From the NCBI GenBank assembly GCA_028287805.1, contig JAQBOY010000255.1, positions 1 to 34,589 of the forward strand: a stretch of DNA of 34,589 bases. The letters run 5' to 3'. The position numbers and the translations under genes were made by a program. This document shows positions 18,601 to 26,250 of this stretch, one piece after another. Position 1 is the stretch's first letter. Each line of letters begins with the position of its first letter. A model generated the notes under the pieces. The model did not search any database. It saw only the letters and a program-made list of their open reading frames with translations, and was not told the DNA's origin. This DNA is from Mucilaginibacter sp. (GTDB lineage Bacteria; Bacteroidota; Bacteroidia; Sphingobacteriales; Sphingobacteriaceae).

Positions 18601-18954
18601 CAATGGTGAAGCAATACTTACCCTGTTTTGAACATCCAATGCGGCAACGTCAATGTTAGTTCCTATCTTAAAGGTAACGTTCAAGGTCATTAAACCGTTA
18701 TTGGTACTGTTACTTTGCATGTATTCCATGCCAGGAGTACCATTTACCTGCTCCTCAATTGGCGTTGCAACCGTTTGCTCAACGGTTTGCGCGTCAGCTC
18801 CGGTAAACTGGCCGTTAACCTGCACAATAGGCGGTGTTATATCAGGGTATTGGTCAATAGGTAAAAGCAGGATACATACCGTACCGGTAATTACCAATAC
18901 AATGGATATAACTATCGCAGTTATGGGTCTTTTTATAAAAGTATTAGCAATCAT
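15694..18954 (-). CDS. RND efflux pump permease, HAE1 family (first of a tandem pair)
   Basis: A 1086-residue AcrB-like inner-membrane antiporter. The N-terminal FIKRP, proton-relay aspartates D409/D410 and the TM10 lysine in GLAAKNAILIVEFAK are intact, and the periplasmic porter region contains NGTPGMEYMQS near 71-81 and the usual VQNRVSIASPLLPAVV segment near 108-123. It follows the adaptor gene by 50 bp and overlaps the next RND gene by 4 bp, giving the order outer-membrane factor, adaptor, RND, RND. Because every visible mechanistic residue is present in both copies, neither appears to be a dead partner. It probably exports hydrophobic or amphiphilic compounds (family knowledge). Confidence 0.93.
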   Translation of the reverse strand: MIANTFIKRPITAIVISIVLVITGTVCILLLPIDQYPDITPPIVQVNGQFTGADAQTVEQTVATPIEEQVNGTPGMEYMQSNSTNNGLMTLNVTFKIGTNIDVAALDVQNRVSIASPLLPAVVSRLGLTVRAVNPSMLMMVAIYAPKDTHNITFLDNYTNIFIQDALLRVPGVGSINRFTDDFSMRIWMNPEKMASYKLTPTDVISALNAQNVQVAAGTAGVPPQSSSQTYELGILVNGRLSKVSEFENIIIKSIPSTGEMVYMKDIARVELGKFTFSSNSFVDGHRASYLQIYQAPGSNALETAQGIYDELAKLRQTFPADVEYSVPFESVTVVKVSMQDVVGTLLKTLALVAVVVFVFLQTWRSTLIPVLAIPVSIFGTFCFFIPLGFTINTLTMFGFVLAIGIVVDDAIIVVEAVQHYIDHDKMSPKEATYQAMKDISAPVVAIALILAAVFVPVGFIPGIVGRLYQQFAITIAISVMISAFIALSLTPALCTILLKPTDFNRKPNLMDRGFAKFNAWFDRITVKYTNGVDRSIKGARYIVILLICICIGTYFLFQAKPSGFIPSEDDGNLYVTFQLPPASSTAQSVELMSKLMKVVGATPGVAHYAALSGLNVVTNASNSNNGTIYCQLAPWDERSTSSEQVPGIINVIQKRIVDAGIRNANVEVIQPSPLPGVGTTVGFSMQIEQRSTNDDIHAFEKVVNKFIAEANKNPAITRAFSFFTAHTPNYNLTVDRQKCEKLGVNVADVFTTIQAYMGSLYINDFTTYNRTFHVVVQADTTFRANIADMNKYYVRNQAGTMVPLGTMISYAPIEAAPLISHFNIFRTAEIDGSSAEGYSSTDALKALQDVAARVLPEGYTYEFSGLSYEEVKAGSTTIYIFLFSITFVFLFLAGLYESWSVPFSVLLAVPVGAFGAILALVFVPSLTNNVYAQIGLITLIGLAAKNAILIVEFAKVRVDRGEDLIKSTLEAVSLRLRPIIMTSLAFILGVLPLVLATGAGAVARRTIGYTVLGGMLAASSLAIFIVPVLYVLITKVSYGKEQLAYLKAHHKELLEKEKKVEAQNIDPELEYEITKSRELGKSDHI

Positions 18955-19004
18955 AGGTTATTCATCAACTAAAAAGCATAAAGTATGTAAATCATCCATT
19001 CCCG

Positions 19005-20186
19005 CTAACGCCCTTTACCTCCCGCGGATGGCGGCACCTTATTGGCAGTAGTTATTTTTGAACCATCATGTAATGACTGTAAACCATCAACAACTATGCG
19101 GTCCCCATCATTTATACCGCTTTTTATCACCACATTTGGCCCTACGGTTTGTCCAACCATAACTTTTTTCTGATGCGCTACAAGTGTCTGCACTTTATTT
19201 TTAGCAGAATCTGCACCTGCTTTGGGGTTGTTTACAAGACTATCTTTCGCAACAAATACAAAATATTCGCCCATTTGCTCAACAACAGATTTATTAGGCA
19301 ATACTAATTGTGGCTGGGTGTCCTGGTTATGTACTCTTACCACGCAACTCATACCCACCCTTAAATAATGTTTTGAATTAGGAAAAACCAACCTTACTGT
19401 AATAGAGCCCGTCTGCGAATCAACAGCCCGGTCAATAACAGATATTTTACCCGGATATGTATAAAGCGAATTATCTGGCAATAAAATAGTGAAAAGTGAA
19501 TCGCGAACCTGGTCTTTAACCTCTTGCAATTTTTCAAATTTCGGTAATTGTTTTTCATTAATAATAAAATCAACAGCCATTGGGTCATCCGTTGAAATAG
19601 TATTCAAAATAGTTGAACCAACAGTTACAACATTACCCAGTTTTACCTGGCTAAGACCTATTGTACCGCTAAACGGAGCAGTTATAACGGCATAATTTAA
19701 ATTTGTTTTTGCTGTTTTTACCGCTTCTTCAGCTGATTTGACCTGGCTTTTAGAATTTTGCAGCGTAATTATAGCATGGTCATATAACTGCTTGGCTACT
19801 GCATTATACTTATTTAAATAGTCATAACGGTCAGCATCCTGTTGTGATTGTACCAAAGTACCTTGTGATACCTTAAGGTTTGCTATAGCTGCATTATAAT
19901 TTGCCTCATAAATGCTTCTATCAATCTCGTATAATTTTTGTCCTTTAGTTACATAGCTGCCTTCTTTAAAAAATATCCCGGTAATAGCACCCTGTATTTG
20001 TGCAAGCAGACTAACCTGGCTTAATGCCTGGGTTGTTGACGGATATTTATCATAATATAAAACCGTTTGAAGTTTAACTTGATATAGGTTAACAGGTATT
20101 TCCGGACTGGCCGGTGGTTGTTTCTTTTTACATGCTCCTAATAAAAGGAAGCTGATTAAAATGGTATTAAATATTACTCTGTTCAT
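19005..20186 (-). CDS. RND periplasmic adaptor (membrane fusion protein), AcrA/HlyD type lipoprotein
   Basis: A 393-residue adaptor that bridges the RND pump and the TolC-like channel. A lipoprotein signal with lipobox LLGAC (C19) anchors it to the inner membrane. A beta-barrel/lipoyl half follows (LLAQIQGAITGIFFKEGSYVTKGQKLYEID near 42-71, and its partner TAPFSGTIGLSQVKLGNVV near 173-191) flanking an alpha hairpin (about 73-165), then the membrane-proximal domain with VDGLQSLHDGSKI near 365-378. The gene lies 22 bp after the outer-membrane factor gene and 50 bp before the first RND gene. Confidence 0.93.
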   Translation of the reverse strand: MNRVIFNTILISFLLLGACKKKQPPASPEIPVNLYQVKLQTVLYYDKYPSTTQALSQVSLLAQIQGAITGIFFKEGSYVTKGQKLYEIDRSIYEANYNAAIANLKVSQGTLVQSQQDADRYDYLNKYNAVAKQLYDHAIITLQNSKSQVKSAEEAVKTAKTNLNYAVITAPFSGTIGLSQVKLGNVVTVGSTILNTISTDDPMAVDFIINEKQLPKFEKLQEVKDQVRDSLFTILLPDNSLYTYPGKISVIDRAVDSQTGSITVRLVFPNSKHYLRVGMSCVVRVHNQDTQPQLVLPNKSVVEQMGEYFVFVAKDSLVNNPKAGADSAKNKVQTLVAHQKKVMVGQTVGPNVVIKSGINDGDRIVVDGLQSLHDGSKITTANKVPPSAGGKGR

Positions 20187-20208
20187 GGAGCGTTGTTGGT
20201 TTTATACG

Positions 20209-21696
20209 TTAATATGAAATGCTTCCCATTGCTTTTTGCAAGTCTATTTTACTTGATAGTACCTGGAATAAAGCGTTTAAGTAGCTTATTTCTGATGTTA
20301 TCAGATTGGATTCGGCAGTAATTACATTCAAATAAGCCACAATACCTTGTTTATACTGCAGGTTTATTACAAAATAAGCGCGTTTTGCTAATGCTACGTT
20401 TTTCTCTAATAGTTGCAAATTATACAGGTTCCCTTTGTAACTGGCTAAAGCGCTTGAATATTCTGTATAAATTTGTGATTTAAGCTCAACCTCATCCCAG
20501 TTAAGCAGTTGCGATTGTAATTTAGCTCTTTGTATACTGTGTGTCCGTGCAAAGCCTGTGAAAATTGGTATGCTGAATGACAAGCCCACTATTGAGTTTG
20601 GATAAGATGAACTTAAAAGATTGGGGAAATTATTGTTTTGATACTGCAAACTATAATTAAAAAAAGCCGATACAGTTGGCAAATAAGCGGACCTGTAAAA
20701 ATGTAACAACTCGTTTTGCAAACCTTTTTGCGTATTTAATTGCTGATACTCAATGCGGCTTTCATAACGCAATTGCTGGGCTGTATCAATATGTATGCCC
20801 TGCATCATTTGCAGGGTATCAAAACTCACGTTAAAGCGCTGTTCTGGCGGGAAACCCATTAGTTGTTTTAATATAGCAAACTGAGGCACAACGTTTTCAT
20901 TGGCTTGTTTTAATTGTGCCATTGAATTATTTAATGTAATTGTGGCTTCCTCGTAATTTGTTTCATCTACAATACCGCCAATATACTGATGATAGGTATC
21001 CCGAACATTTTGACCAAGCCTTGCAGTATCTTCTTTTAAAACATTTATTTGCTCAAGGTTAAGCAATACATTATAAAATGATTTGCTTATAGCTGAAATC
21101 AGGAATATTTTGGTACTGTCTGTAATTTCTTGTGCTTGTTTAACAAATAAAGGAGCGCTTCTGGAAGTATATAAAAGGCTGGGACTGAATATAGCCTGAG
21201 AAACAGCTAATTGAGGAACAAAACTATTGGCAGCAGATGACCTTGTCGATGAACCTGTAGTTGTTCCAGTAGTTGTGGTACCTGTTGTACTTCCGGAACT
21301 GGTAACAGCAACACCATTACTTGAAGTTGTAAGGTAATGTACTAAACTCCCGGTGGCATTAACCTGGGGTAACCATGCTGCTAAATTTACAGCGTTAGTT
21401 TCTTTAGTAACATTAATATTTATTAATGATCTGTTTAAAGCAGGCTGATGAATCAATGCATAATCAATACACTGCTTGAGTGTTAAATATTGATCTGTGT
21501 GATTAATGTTTGTATCCTTTGCTCCTACTATTATCAATGAACCCTTTTTACCGGTATCAGGCTGATTAACGGGCGGTTTGTTATTATTATTGGTCCTCCT
21601 ATTTTGCGCATAAATAGATGATGTTACACAAAATATACCGGTAATAAATAAAAAAAATCTAACTGTGGTACCCATACTAAAAAAAATATTAGCCAT
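20209..21696 (-). CDS. TolC/OprM-family outer-membrane efflux channel
   Basis: A 495-residue outer-membrane factor, first gene of the efflux operon. A signal peptide ends at YAQ (about residue 31), and a start at M8 would also give a signal peptide. Residues 70-120 and 165 onward carry the heptad-rich helices of the OEP fold (LTLKQCIDYALIHQPAL near 71-87, LKSQIYTEYSSALASYKGNLYNLQLLEKNVALAKRAYFVINLQYKQGIV in the C-terminal half), ending with an ALFQVLSSKIDLQKAMG helix. Between the first two predicted barrel strands is a 35-residue Ser/Thr/Gly-rich loop (about 124-158) that should face outside the cell. The channel would complete the tripartite pump with the adaptor and one or both RND proteins. 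Confidence 0.9.
   Translation of the reverse strand: MANIFFSMGTTVRFFLFITGIFCVTSSIYAQNRRTNNNNKPPVNQPDTGKKGSLIIVGAKDTNINHTDQYLTLKQCIDYALIHQPALNRSLININVTKETNAVNLAAWLPQVNATGSLVHYLTTSSNGVAVTSSGSTTGTTTTGTTTGSSTRSSAANSFVPQLAVSQAIFSPSLLYTSRSAPLFVKQAQEITDSTKIFLISAISKSFYNVLLNLEQINVLKEDTARLGQNVRDTYHQYIGGIVDETNYEEATITLNNSMAQLKQANENVVPQFAILKQLMGFPPEQRFNVSFDTLQMMQGIHIDTAQQLRYESRIEYQQLNTQKGLQNELLHFYRSAYLPTVSAFFNYSLQYQNNNFPNLLSSSYPNSIVGLSFSIPIFTGFARTHSIQRAKLQSQLLNWDEVELKSQIYTEYSSALASYKGNLYNLQLLEKNVALAKRAYFVINLQYKQGIVAYLNVITAESNLITSEISYLNALFQVLSSKIDLQKAMGSISY
21223..21327 (-). repeat. Low-complexity Thr/Ser/Gly codon run within the TolC-like gene
   Basis: About 35 codons, mostly ACA/ACT/TCA/GGT, encode a Thr/Ser/Gly-rich segment at residues 124-158, between the two first predicted barrel strands. 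Such runs can change length by slippage, and its placement suggests an exposed extracellular loop. Confidence 0.5.
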
Positions 21697-22057
21697 TTAA
21701 ATTGCCTGCTCTTATTTTGACAATTGTAAATTAAAAGTGTTGTAATTGTAAATAAATTATTAACAATGGCTTTTTTAAAAAAAGCAAATCCCAATAATTT
21801 AGAGGGCGTGTAAAAGTGAGAAAAATAAGGTGTATAAAAGGTAACAATATTGTTAATTTTCGTTTTAATATTATTTTTTAATAATAATATCTAAAGTTTT
21901 ACATTATTATTTAAAAAACAGGCACAATATAATTCTAAATATGGAAGTACAGAAAAATAACTCATGAAAAAATACTTTTAAGTCAGTATAATAATTTTTT
22001 TTGGATTACAAAATACCAATAGTTTAGAATGAGGCTAAAATTATGGAGATTCTCTTA
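21697..22057. other. Intergenic region upstream of the efflux operon (361 bp)
   Basis: AT-rich, no gene seen. It must hold the promoter of the minus-strand efflux operon and the 3' end of the CLC transcript. A 10-bp direct repeat (AATTGTAAAT) occurs at 21722-21731 and 21744-21753. I found no canonical TAnnTTTG box. Confidence 0.4.
21722..21753 (-). promoter_or_regulatory. Direct repeat AATTGTAAAT x2, candidate regulator site
   Basis: Two identical 10-mers, start to start 22 bp apart (two helical turns), lie 26-57 bp upstream of the TolC-like start codon. The spacing would put two bound protein units on one DNA face. AT-rich chance repeats remain possible. Confidence 0.35.
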
Positions 22058-23434
22058 TTATTTTTTAAATGGTAAACGGTATTTTCTTAATTTTTGATAG
22101 ATATATCCTCTGCGCCTCATTGATTCTGATAATGATGTTTCATCAGCATAAAGCTTATCCAAAATTTTAGGAACAGCTATCCGCTGAGCACTGTAAATGC
22201 CCGAATGGCCGCTAAAAAAATAGGCGGTAAAACAAGCTACAGCAAACAAAAGCACATGCTCACCACCAAAAAGTTCAACCCCCATAAAGGTGCAGGCCAA
22301 TGGCGTATTAGTGGCCCCGGCAAAAACAGCAATAAAACCCAATGCTGCAAAAAGGCTTACGGGGGCATTTAACAATCCCGATAAGGTATTACCTAAAGTT
22401 GCACCAATATAAAACAATGGGGTTACTTCACCGCCTTTAAAACCTGTTCCAATGGTGATAGTGGTATACAACATTTTCCAGAACCAACTCCAGGTGTGGG
22501 ACCCGCCCGAATGAAAAGCCGAAGGAATAGTTACAGCACCTGGATATTCAGCATCTACGCCAAGACTTAAATAATCGGGCTTACCAATAAGCAGGGTAAG
22601 TCCAATAATTAGTAATCCGCCAAAAATTGGAATCATCCATTTTGATTTAAATATTCTAACACAGGTGTTTTTAATTTTATGTGCCATAATGGCAAAAGTA
22701 TAGCTTGCTATACCAAACGCAGCCGACGAAATAATAACCTTGCCCAGCAGCAGCACATCTGTATGAAAAAATTCCGGCATTAAATAAGATGAATGAGGTA
22801 ATGCATCAATATGATACTGTACATGTGATATATGCCAGGCACTCACTGTTATATCGCCTACAACAGCTGCTATCAAAGCCGGCAATAAAGCATCATACTG
22901 AATTTTGCCAATAGTTAAAACCTCCATGGCAAAAATTGCGCCGGTAACGGGTGTTCCGAACACAGCTCCAAATCCGGCTGCAATACCCGCCGTAAGGATC
23001 ATGCGCATATCCACCTCTTTTAATTTAAACCATCCGCCAAACATGGCAGCAATACTTCCGCCAATTTGTACGGCGGTTCCTTCCCGCCCTGCAGAACCGC
23101 CAAATAAATGTGTTATGATGGTAGTGATCAGAATGATTGGAGCCATTCTTTTGGGTACCCCCCCGCCCTCCTCATGAATTTCTTCCATAATAAGGTTGTT
23201 GCCTTTTTCTGAAGACTTACCTATGTATTGATAGATAAAATGAATAAGCAAGCCTGCTAACGGAAGCAAAAACAATAGCCACTTATGGGCAAAGCGAAAA
23301 TGAATGGCAAAGGTGAGCAGCCATAAAAAAAAAGCAACTACACTCCCGATAGTTAAGGCAACGGGAATGATCAATAAAGTCCAGCGGACTAAATGTTTAA
23401 TAATTGAATAATGTTCGGATTTTAATTTTTTCAC
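22058..23434 (-). CDS. CLC-family anion transporter, probable fluoride/proton antiporter (CLC-F type)
   Basis: An inner-membrane CLC protein of about 458 residues. The gating-glutamate motif reads GGSAGREGTAVQIGG (in place of GREGP), the first selectivity region reads GGGVPKRMAP rather than GSGIPE, and the GxFxP region is GGEVTP. The Arg-Met-Ala-Pro and Gly-Gly-Glu variants fit my recollection of the F-/H+ antiporter branch, which carries a Met near the anion site and an extra conserved Glu. The fluoride riboswitch just upstream strongly supports fluoride export, which protects the cell from fluoride toxicity. No ATG is available: the likely starts are GTG at 23434 (product begins Met-Lys-Lys) or TTG at 23440, two codons earlier. 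The gene stands alone, followed by the efflux promoter region. Confidence 0.85.
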   Translation of the reverse strand: MKKLKSEHYSIIKHLVRWTLLIIPVALTIGSVVAFFLWLLTFAIHFRFAHKWLLFLLPLAGLLIHFIYQYIGKSSEKGNNLIMEEIHEEGGGVPKRMAPIILITTIITHLFGGSAGREGTAVQIGGSIAAMFGGWFKLKEVDMRMILTAGIAAGFGAVFGTPVTGAIFAMEVLTIGKIQYDALLPALIAAVVGDITVSAWHISHVQYHIDALPHSSYLMPEFFHTDVLLLGKVIISSAAFGIASYTFAIMAHKIKNTCVRIFKSKWMIPIFGGLLIIGLTLLIGKPDYLSLGVDAEYPGAVTIPSAFHSGGSHTWSWFWKMLYTTITIGTGFKGGEVTPLFYIGATLGNTLSGLLNAPVSLFAALGFIAVFAGATNTPLACTFMGVELFGGEHVLLFAVACFTAYFFSGHSGIYSAQRIAVPKILDKLYADETSLSESMRRRGYIYQKLRKYRLPFKK

Positions 23435-23475
23435 CTGCAAATAGTTAATACCGTGTAAATACGATAGTTTAATTT

Positions 23476-23529
23476 GTAGGCGCCATCAGCAAATGCGGTT
23501 TTTAAAAGGAAGACACCATTTCCCTCCGC
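23476..23529 (-). promoter_or_regulatory. Fluoride riboswitch (crcB motif) in the CLC-F leader
   Basis: Read on the minus strand, the element has the class hallmarks in order: a P1 hairpin with arms GGAGG (23527-23523) and CTTCC (23512-23508); AATGG inside the loop; AACCGC; then GCTGATGGCGCCTAC, close to the conserved GCUGAUG...CUAC 3' end. A pseudoknot GGTGT (23517-23513) with GCGCC (23483-23479) pairs as five consecutive G-C/G-U pairs. The short P3 is GC/GC around ATTT. It ends 41 nt before the GTG start, so ligand binding is expected to switch expression on in fluoride (family knowledge). Confidence 0.87.
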
Positions 23530-23576
23530 AATATAGATAATTTATTATATACACAAAAACCCTGATAGTTATAAAA

Positions 23577-24431
23577 TTATCTCCATTCTTTTACATGTTG
23601 CTTTGAACTTCCAAGGCCATCTATACCTAATTCAACAACATCGCCGGGCTTTAAATAAAACGGCTCGGGCTTTTGTCCCAATCCTACACCTGCCGGAGTT
23701 CCGGTTGATATAACATCCCCTGGTAACAAGGTCATAAACTGGCTCAGATAATGAACTATAAAAGGCACTTTAAAAATCAGGTTTGATGTATTGCCATCCT
23801 GCATCATCTTGCCATTTAAAGTAAGCCACAAGCGCAAATTATCTACATCTTTAATTTCATCAGCGGTAGCTAAAAAAGGGCCTATAGGCGCAAAAGTATC
23901 ACAGCTTTTTCCTTTAACCCATTGTCCGCCCCTTTCCATCTGGAAAGCGCGTTCGCTGTAATCATTAATTAAACAATAGCCAGCTACATAATTTAAAGCT
24001 TCTTCTTCGCTTACATAGCTGGTTTTTTTACCAATAACAACAGCTAATTCAACCTCCCAATCGGTTTTTAAGCTGTTTTTGGGTATAATTAAATCGTCAT
24101 TAGGCCCAACAATAGTAGTGGTTGATTTAAAAAATATGATAGGCTCTGCAGGTAAAGGTAAATTTGATTCCTTAGCGTGATCTGCATAATTAAGCCCGAT
24201 ACAAACTATTTTTGAAGGGCGTAAAAAAGGAGCGCCAAGGCGTGTATCTCCCGGTAATTCTTCCAAACCATCTTTATGAGATGCTACATAATCGCTTAAC
24301 CGTTTTAAGCCATCTGTTTCAAAAAAGGCTTCATTATAATCTTCAGTAAAGCCGGTCAGGGCATATTTTTTCTCATTTAAAATTACACCCGGTTTTTCTT
24401 TTCCCGGTTCTCCGTATCTAATTAATTTCAT
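23577..24431 (-). CDS. Fumarylacetoacetate hydrolase (FAH) family enzyme
   Basis: A 284-residue soluble enzyme of the FAH fold, which hydrolyses, decarboxylates or isomerises beta-dicarbonyl acids in aromatic or deoxy-sugar catabolism (for example 2,4-diketo-3-deoxy-L-fuconate hydrolase or 2-hydroxyhepta-2,4-diene-1,7-dioate isomerase). The core starts at KIVCIGLNYADHAKE (about 74-88). The metal ligands are E126 and E128 in DWEVELAVVIG and D157 in INDYSER. The substrate loop KGKSCDTFAPIGP (173-185), TGTPAGVG (243-250) and PGDVVE (262-267) are typical. The exact reaction cannot be set from sequence, and no pathway genes are adjacent. It is divergent from the MOSC gene, with a plausible -7 box 22 bp upstream. 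Confidence 0.9.
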   Translation of the reverse strand: MKLIRYGEPGKEKPGVILNEKKYALTGFTEDYNEAFFETDGLKRLSDYVASHKDGLEELPGDTRLGAPFLRPSKIVCIGLNYADHAKESNLPLPAEPIIFFKSTTTIVGPNDDLIIPKNSLKTDWEVELAVVIGKKTSYVSEEEALNYVAGYCLINDYSERAFQMERGGQWVKGKSCDTFAPIGPFLATADEIKDVDNLRLWLTLNGKMMQDGNTSNLIFKVPFIVHYLSQFMTLLPGDVISTGTPAGVGLGQKPEPFYLKPGDVVELGIDGLGSSKQHVKEWR

Positions 24432-24452
24432 TTATAGTGATGTTATGGAGGC

Positions 24453-24460
24453 CAAATATA
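24453..24460 (-). promoter_or_regulatory. Candidate -7 promoter box TATATTTG for the FAH-family gene
   Basis: On the minus strand this matches the Bacteroidota -7 consensus TAnnTTTG exactly, placing a start of transcription about 15 nt before the ATG at 24431. No clear -33 TTTG is seen at the usual distance. Confidence 0.45.
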
Positions 24461-24532
24461 TAAAGTTTAAGTTTTAATAAAATGTTATGTTTTAATATTG
24501 TGTTAAATTATAACTTTACTAAACATTGCTGC

Positions 24533-25357
24533 ATGCTGAAAATAAATGAACTATATATTTATCCTGTTAAATCATTAGGAGGCATAAAAGTTAACAAAGC
24601 CTATGTAACTGACCGTGGTTTGGAATATGACAGGCGATGGATGCTGGTTGATAAATATAATCGTTTTATTTCTCAAAGAGAGGTAGCTCAAATGGCACTG
24701 TTAAAGGTTAACTTTCACTATGAAGGGTTACAAATTACAGATAAAACAAGCAATGCTAATCTTATTATACCATTTCAGCCTTTAACTCAGCAATTTATTA
24801 ATGTTACTATTTGGGATGACACCTGCACCGGGCAATTGGTAAGTGAAGATGCTGATAAATGGTTTACTGAAATATTGGGCATAAATTGCCGTTTAGTATA
24901 TATGCCTGATGAAACTGTACGATCTACAGACCCTAAATATACTTCTACAGATAGCATAACATCTTTTTCAGATGCCTATCCTTTTTTAATTATCGGGCAG
25001 GCTTCGTTGGATGACCTGAACGATCGGCTGCCCCAACCTTTACTTATTGACCGTTTTCGCCCCAATATTGTATTTACAGGTGGTAAGCCTTACCAGGAAG
25101 ATACAATGGATACCCTGGTGATTAATAATATTACCTTTAATGGTGTAAAGTTATGTGCCCGATGTAATGTTATTACAATAGATCAAAGCAATGCCGTCCA
25201 AACCAAAGAGCCATTGAAAACGCTGGCAACCTATCGTTCAAAAAACAACAAAGTATATTTTGGTCAGAATTTGATCAGCCTGAATGTAGGTTACATTTCT
25301 GTTAATGATCAAATAGCTGTTTTAAATACCCATACTGCAGAAAGATTTATGATATAA
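24533..25357 (+). CDS. MOSC-domain protein (mARC/YcbX-like, molybdenum cofactor)
   Basis: A 274-residue protein with an N-terminal beta-barrel MOSC_N domain (LKINELYIYPVKSLGGI..., with DRRWMLVD near 33-40) and a C-terminal MOSC domain. Residues RFRPNI (174-179) and the cysteine motif CARCNVITID (C208, C211) match the mARC/YcbX group, where a conserved Cys ligates molybdenum cofactor and the protein reduces N-hydroxylated compounds with a redox partner. No ferredoxin domain is fused here, unlike E. coli YcbX. The start chosen is the ATG at 24533, immediately before the conserved LKINEL strand; an in-frame ATG at 24482 would add 17 residues that fit no domain. It is followed 25 bp later by the SelW-like gene, likely one transcript. 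Confidence 0.87.
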   Translation: MLKINELYIYPVKSLGGIKVNKAYVTDRGLEYDRRWMLVDKYNRFISQREVAQMALLKVNFHYEGLQITDKTSNANLIIPFQPLTQQFINVTIWDDTCTGQLVSEDADKWFTEILGINCRLVYMPDETVRSTDPKYTSTDSITSFSDAYPFLIIGQASLDDLNDRLPQPLLIDRFRPNIVFTGGKPYQEDTMDTLVINNITFNGVKLCARCNVITIDQSNAVQTKEPLKTLATYRSKNNKVYFGQNLISLNVGYISVNDQIAVLNTHTAERFMI

Positions 25358-25382
25358 ATATTACTCCTGTTGAAATTGCCTT

Positions 25383-25661
25383 ATGAAACCTACCATTACT
25401 ATTGAATATTGCCCAAAATGCAACTGGCTGTTACGGGCGGCCTATATGGCCCAGGAATTATTAACTACATTTGAAGATGAGTTATATGGGGTAACCTTAC
25501 AACCAAGTGAAACAGCTGGTCGTTATCAAATCCGTGTCAACGAAATCAATTTATTTGACCGCAAAGAGCAGGGCCGTTTTCCTGAAATTAAGGAATTAAA
25601 GCAATTGGTACGTGATGTAGTTAGTCCCGAAAAGAATTTGGGGCATTCTGATAAGAAATAG
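25383..25661 (+). CDS. SelT/SelW/SelH (Rdx) family thioredoxin-like protein, Cys version
   Basis: A 92-residue protein with the Rdx-family beta-alpha-beta start ITIEYCPKCNWLLRAAYMAQELL. The CxxC pair is C10 and C13; in selenoprotein W the second position is selenocysteine, here a normal TGC/TGT cysteine, so no selenium machinery is needed. Family members are small thiol-redox proteins without an established substrate. Length is normal for the family. Its placement after the MOSC gene and before the Rrf2 regulator suggests a redox function, but only by association. Confidence 0.85.
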   Translation: MKPTITIEYCPKCNWLLRAAYMAQELLTTFEDELYGVTLQPSETAGRYQIRVNEINLFDRKEQGRFPEIKELKQLVRDVVSPEKNLGHSDKK

Positions 25662-25702
25662 TTGAATAACTACGTATTTTACTTTTCATCAAATTCTTTA
25701 TT

Positions 25703-25710
25703 TAAGTTTG
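25703..25710 (+). promoter_or_regulatory. Candidate -7 promoter box TAAGTTTG for the Rrf2 gene
   Basis: Exact match to TAnnTTTG, 17 bp before the Rrf2 start codon, giving a very short leader. The -33 region is not clearly matched. Confidence 0.45.
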
Positions 25711-25727
25711 TGATTATAATTTAGAAA

Positions 25728-26165
25728 ATGCTATCAAAAAAAACCAAATATGCTATTAAAGCATTAGTTATACTTGGAAAAAACAAGGATAAACCTCCAA
25801 TGCAAATTTCAAAAATTGCCGAATCGGAGAGCATCCCTAAAAAATTCCTTGAACAAATACTGTTAGATCTTCGTAACGCCGGTTTTTTGTATAGTAAAAA
25901 AGGAGCTGGCGGCGGTTATAGTTTAAATAAGGATCCCAAAGATATTTTTTTGGTTAACGTTATGCGCATTACCGACGGGCCAATTGCTATGGTACCCTGT
26001 GCCAGCTTGAATTTTTATCATAAATGTGATGAATGCCCCCAGGAAACCACCTGCGGTATAAGAGATGTATTTATTGAAGTACGGGATGCTTCCTTAAAGA
26101 TTTTAACAGAAACCAGTATTGCAGATATTATAGCAAGAGAAAATACGCTGATATTTAATGGTTAA
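25728..26165 (+). CDS. Rrf2-family transcriptional regulator, likely controlling the sulfur operon
   Basis: A 145-residue winged-helix regulator. The family signature runs from LSKKTKYAIKALVIL (2-16) through the recognition part IPKKFLEQILLDLRNAGFLYSKKGAGGGYSL (36-65), typical of IscR, NsrR and CymR. Four cysteines (C91, C100, C103, C109) lie in the loop before the dimerisation helix, the region that carries the Fe-S cluster in IscR and NsrR, so this protein may sense Fe-S status, redox or a sulfur metabolite. It is encoded directly upstream of the sulfate-assimilation operon on the same strand, 263 bp away, like the Bacillus cysteine regulator CymR in role. Autoregulation and control of the downstream promoter are inferences. 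Confidence 0.88.
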   Translation: MLSKKTKYAIKALVILGKNKDKPPMQISKIAESESIPKKFLEQILLDLRNAGFLYSKKGAGGGYSLNKDPKDIFLVNVMRITDGPIAMVPCASLNFYHKCDECPQETTCGIRDVFIEVRDASLKILTETSIADIIARENTLIFNG

Positions 26166-26250
26166 TCCTCTTTGATATTTAATGGTTAATCATTTGAATG
26201 TTAAAAGTCGTTATTTTTAATATTAATCTACCAATTCCGTATACTATATA

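Noticed and set aside
24482-24532. Upstream in-frame ATG adding 17 residues to the MOSC protein
   Set aside because: The extra residues precede the conserved first strand and match no domain; the ATG at 24533 is the better start.
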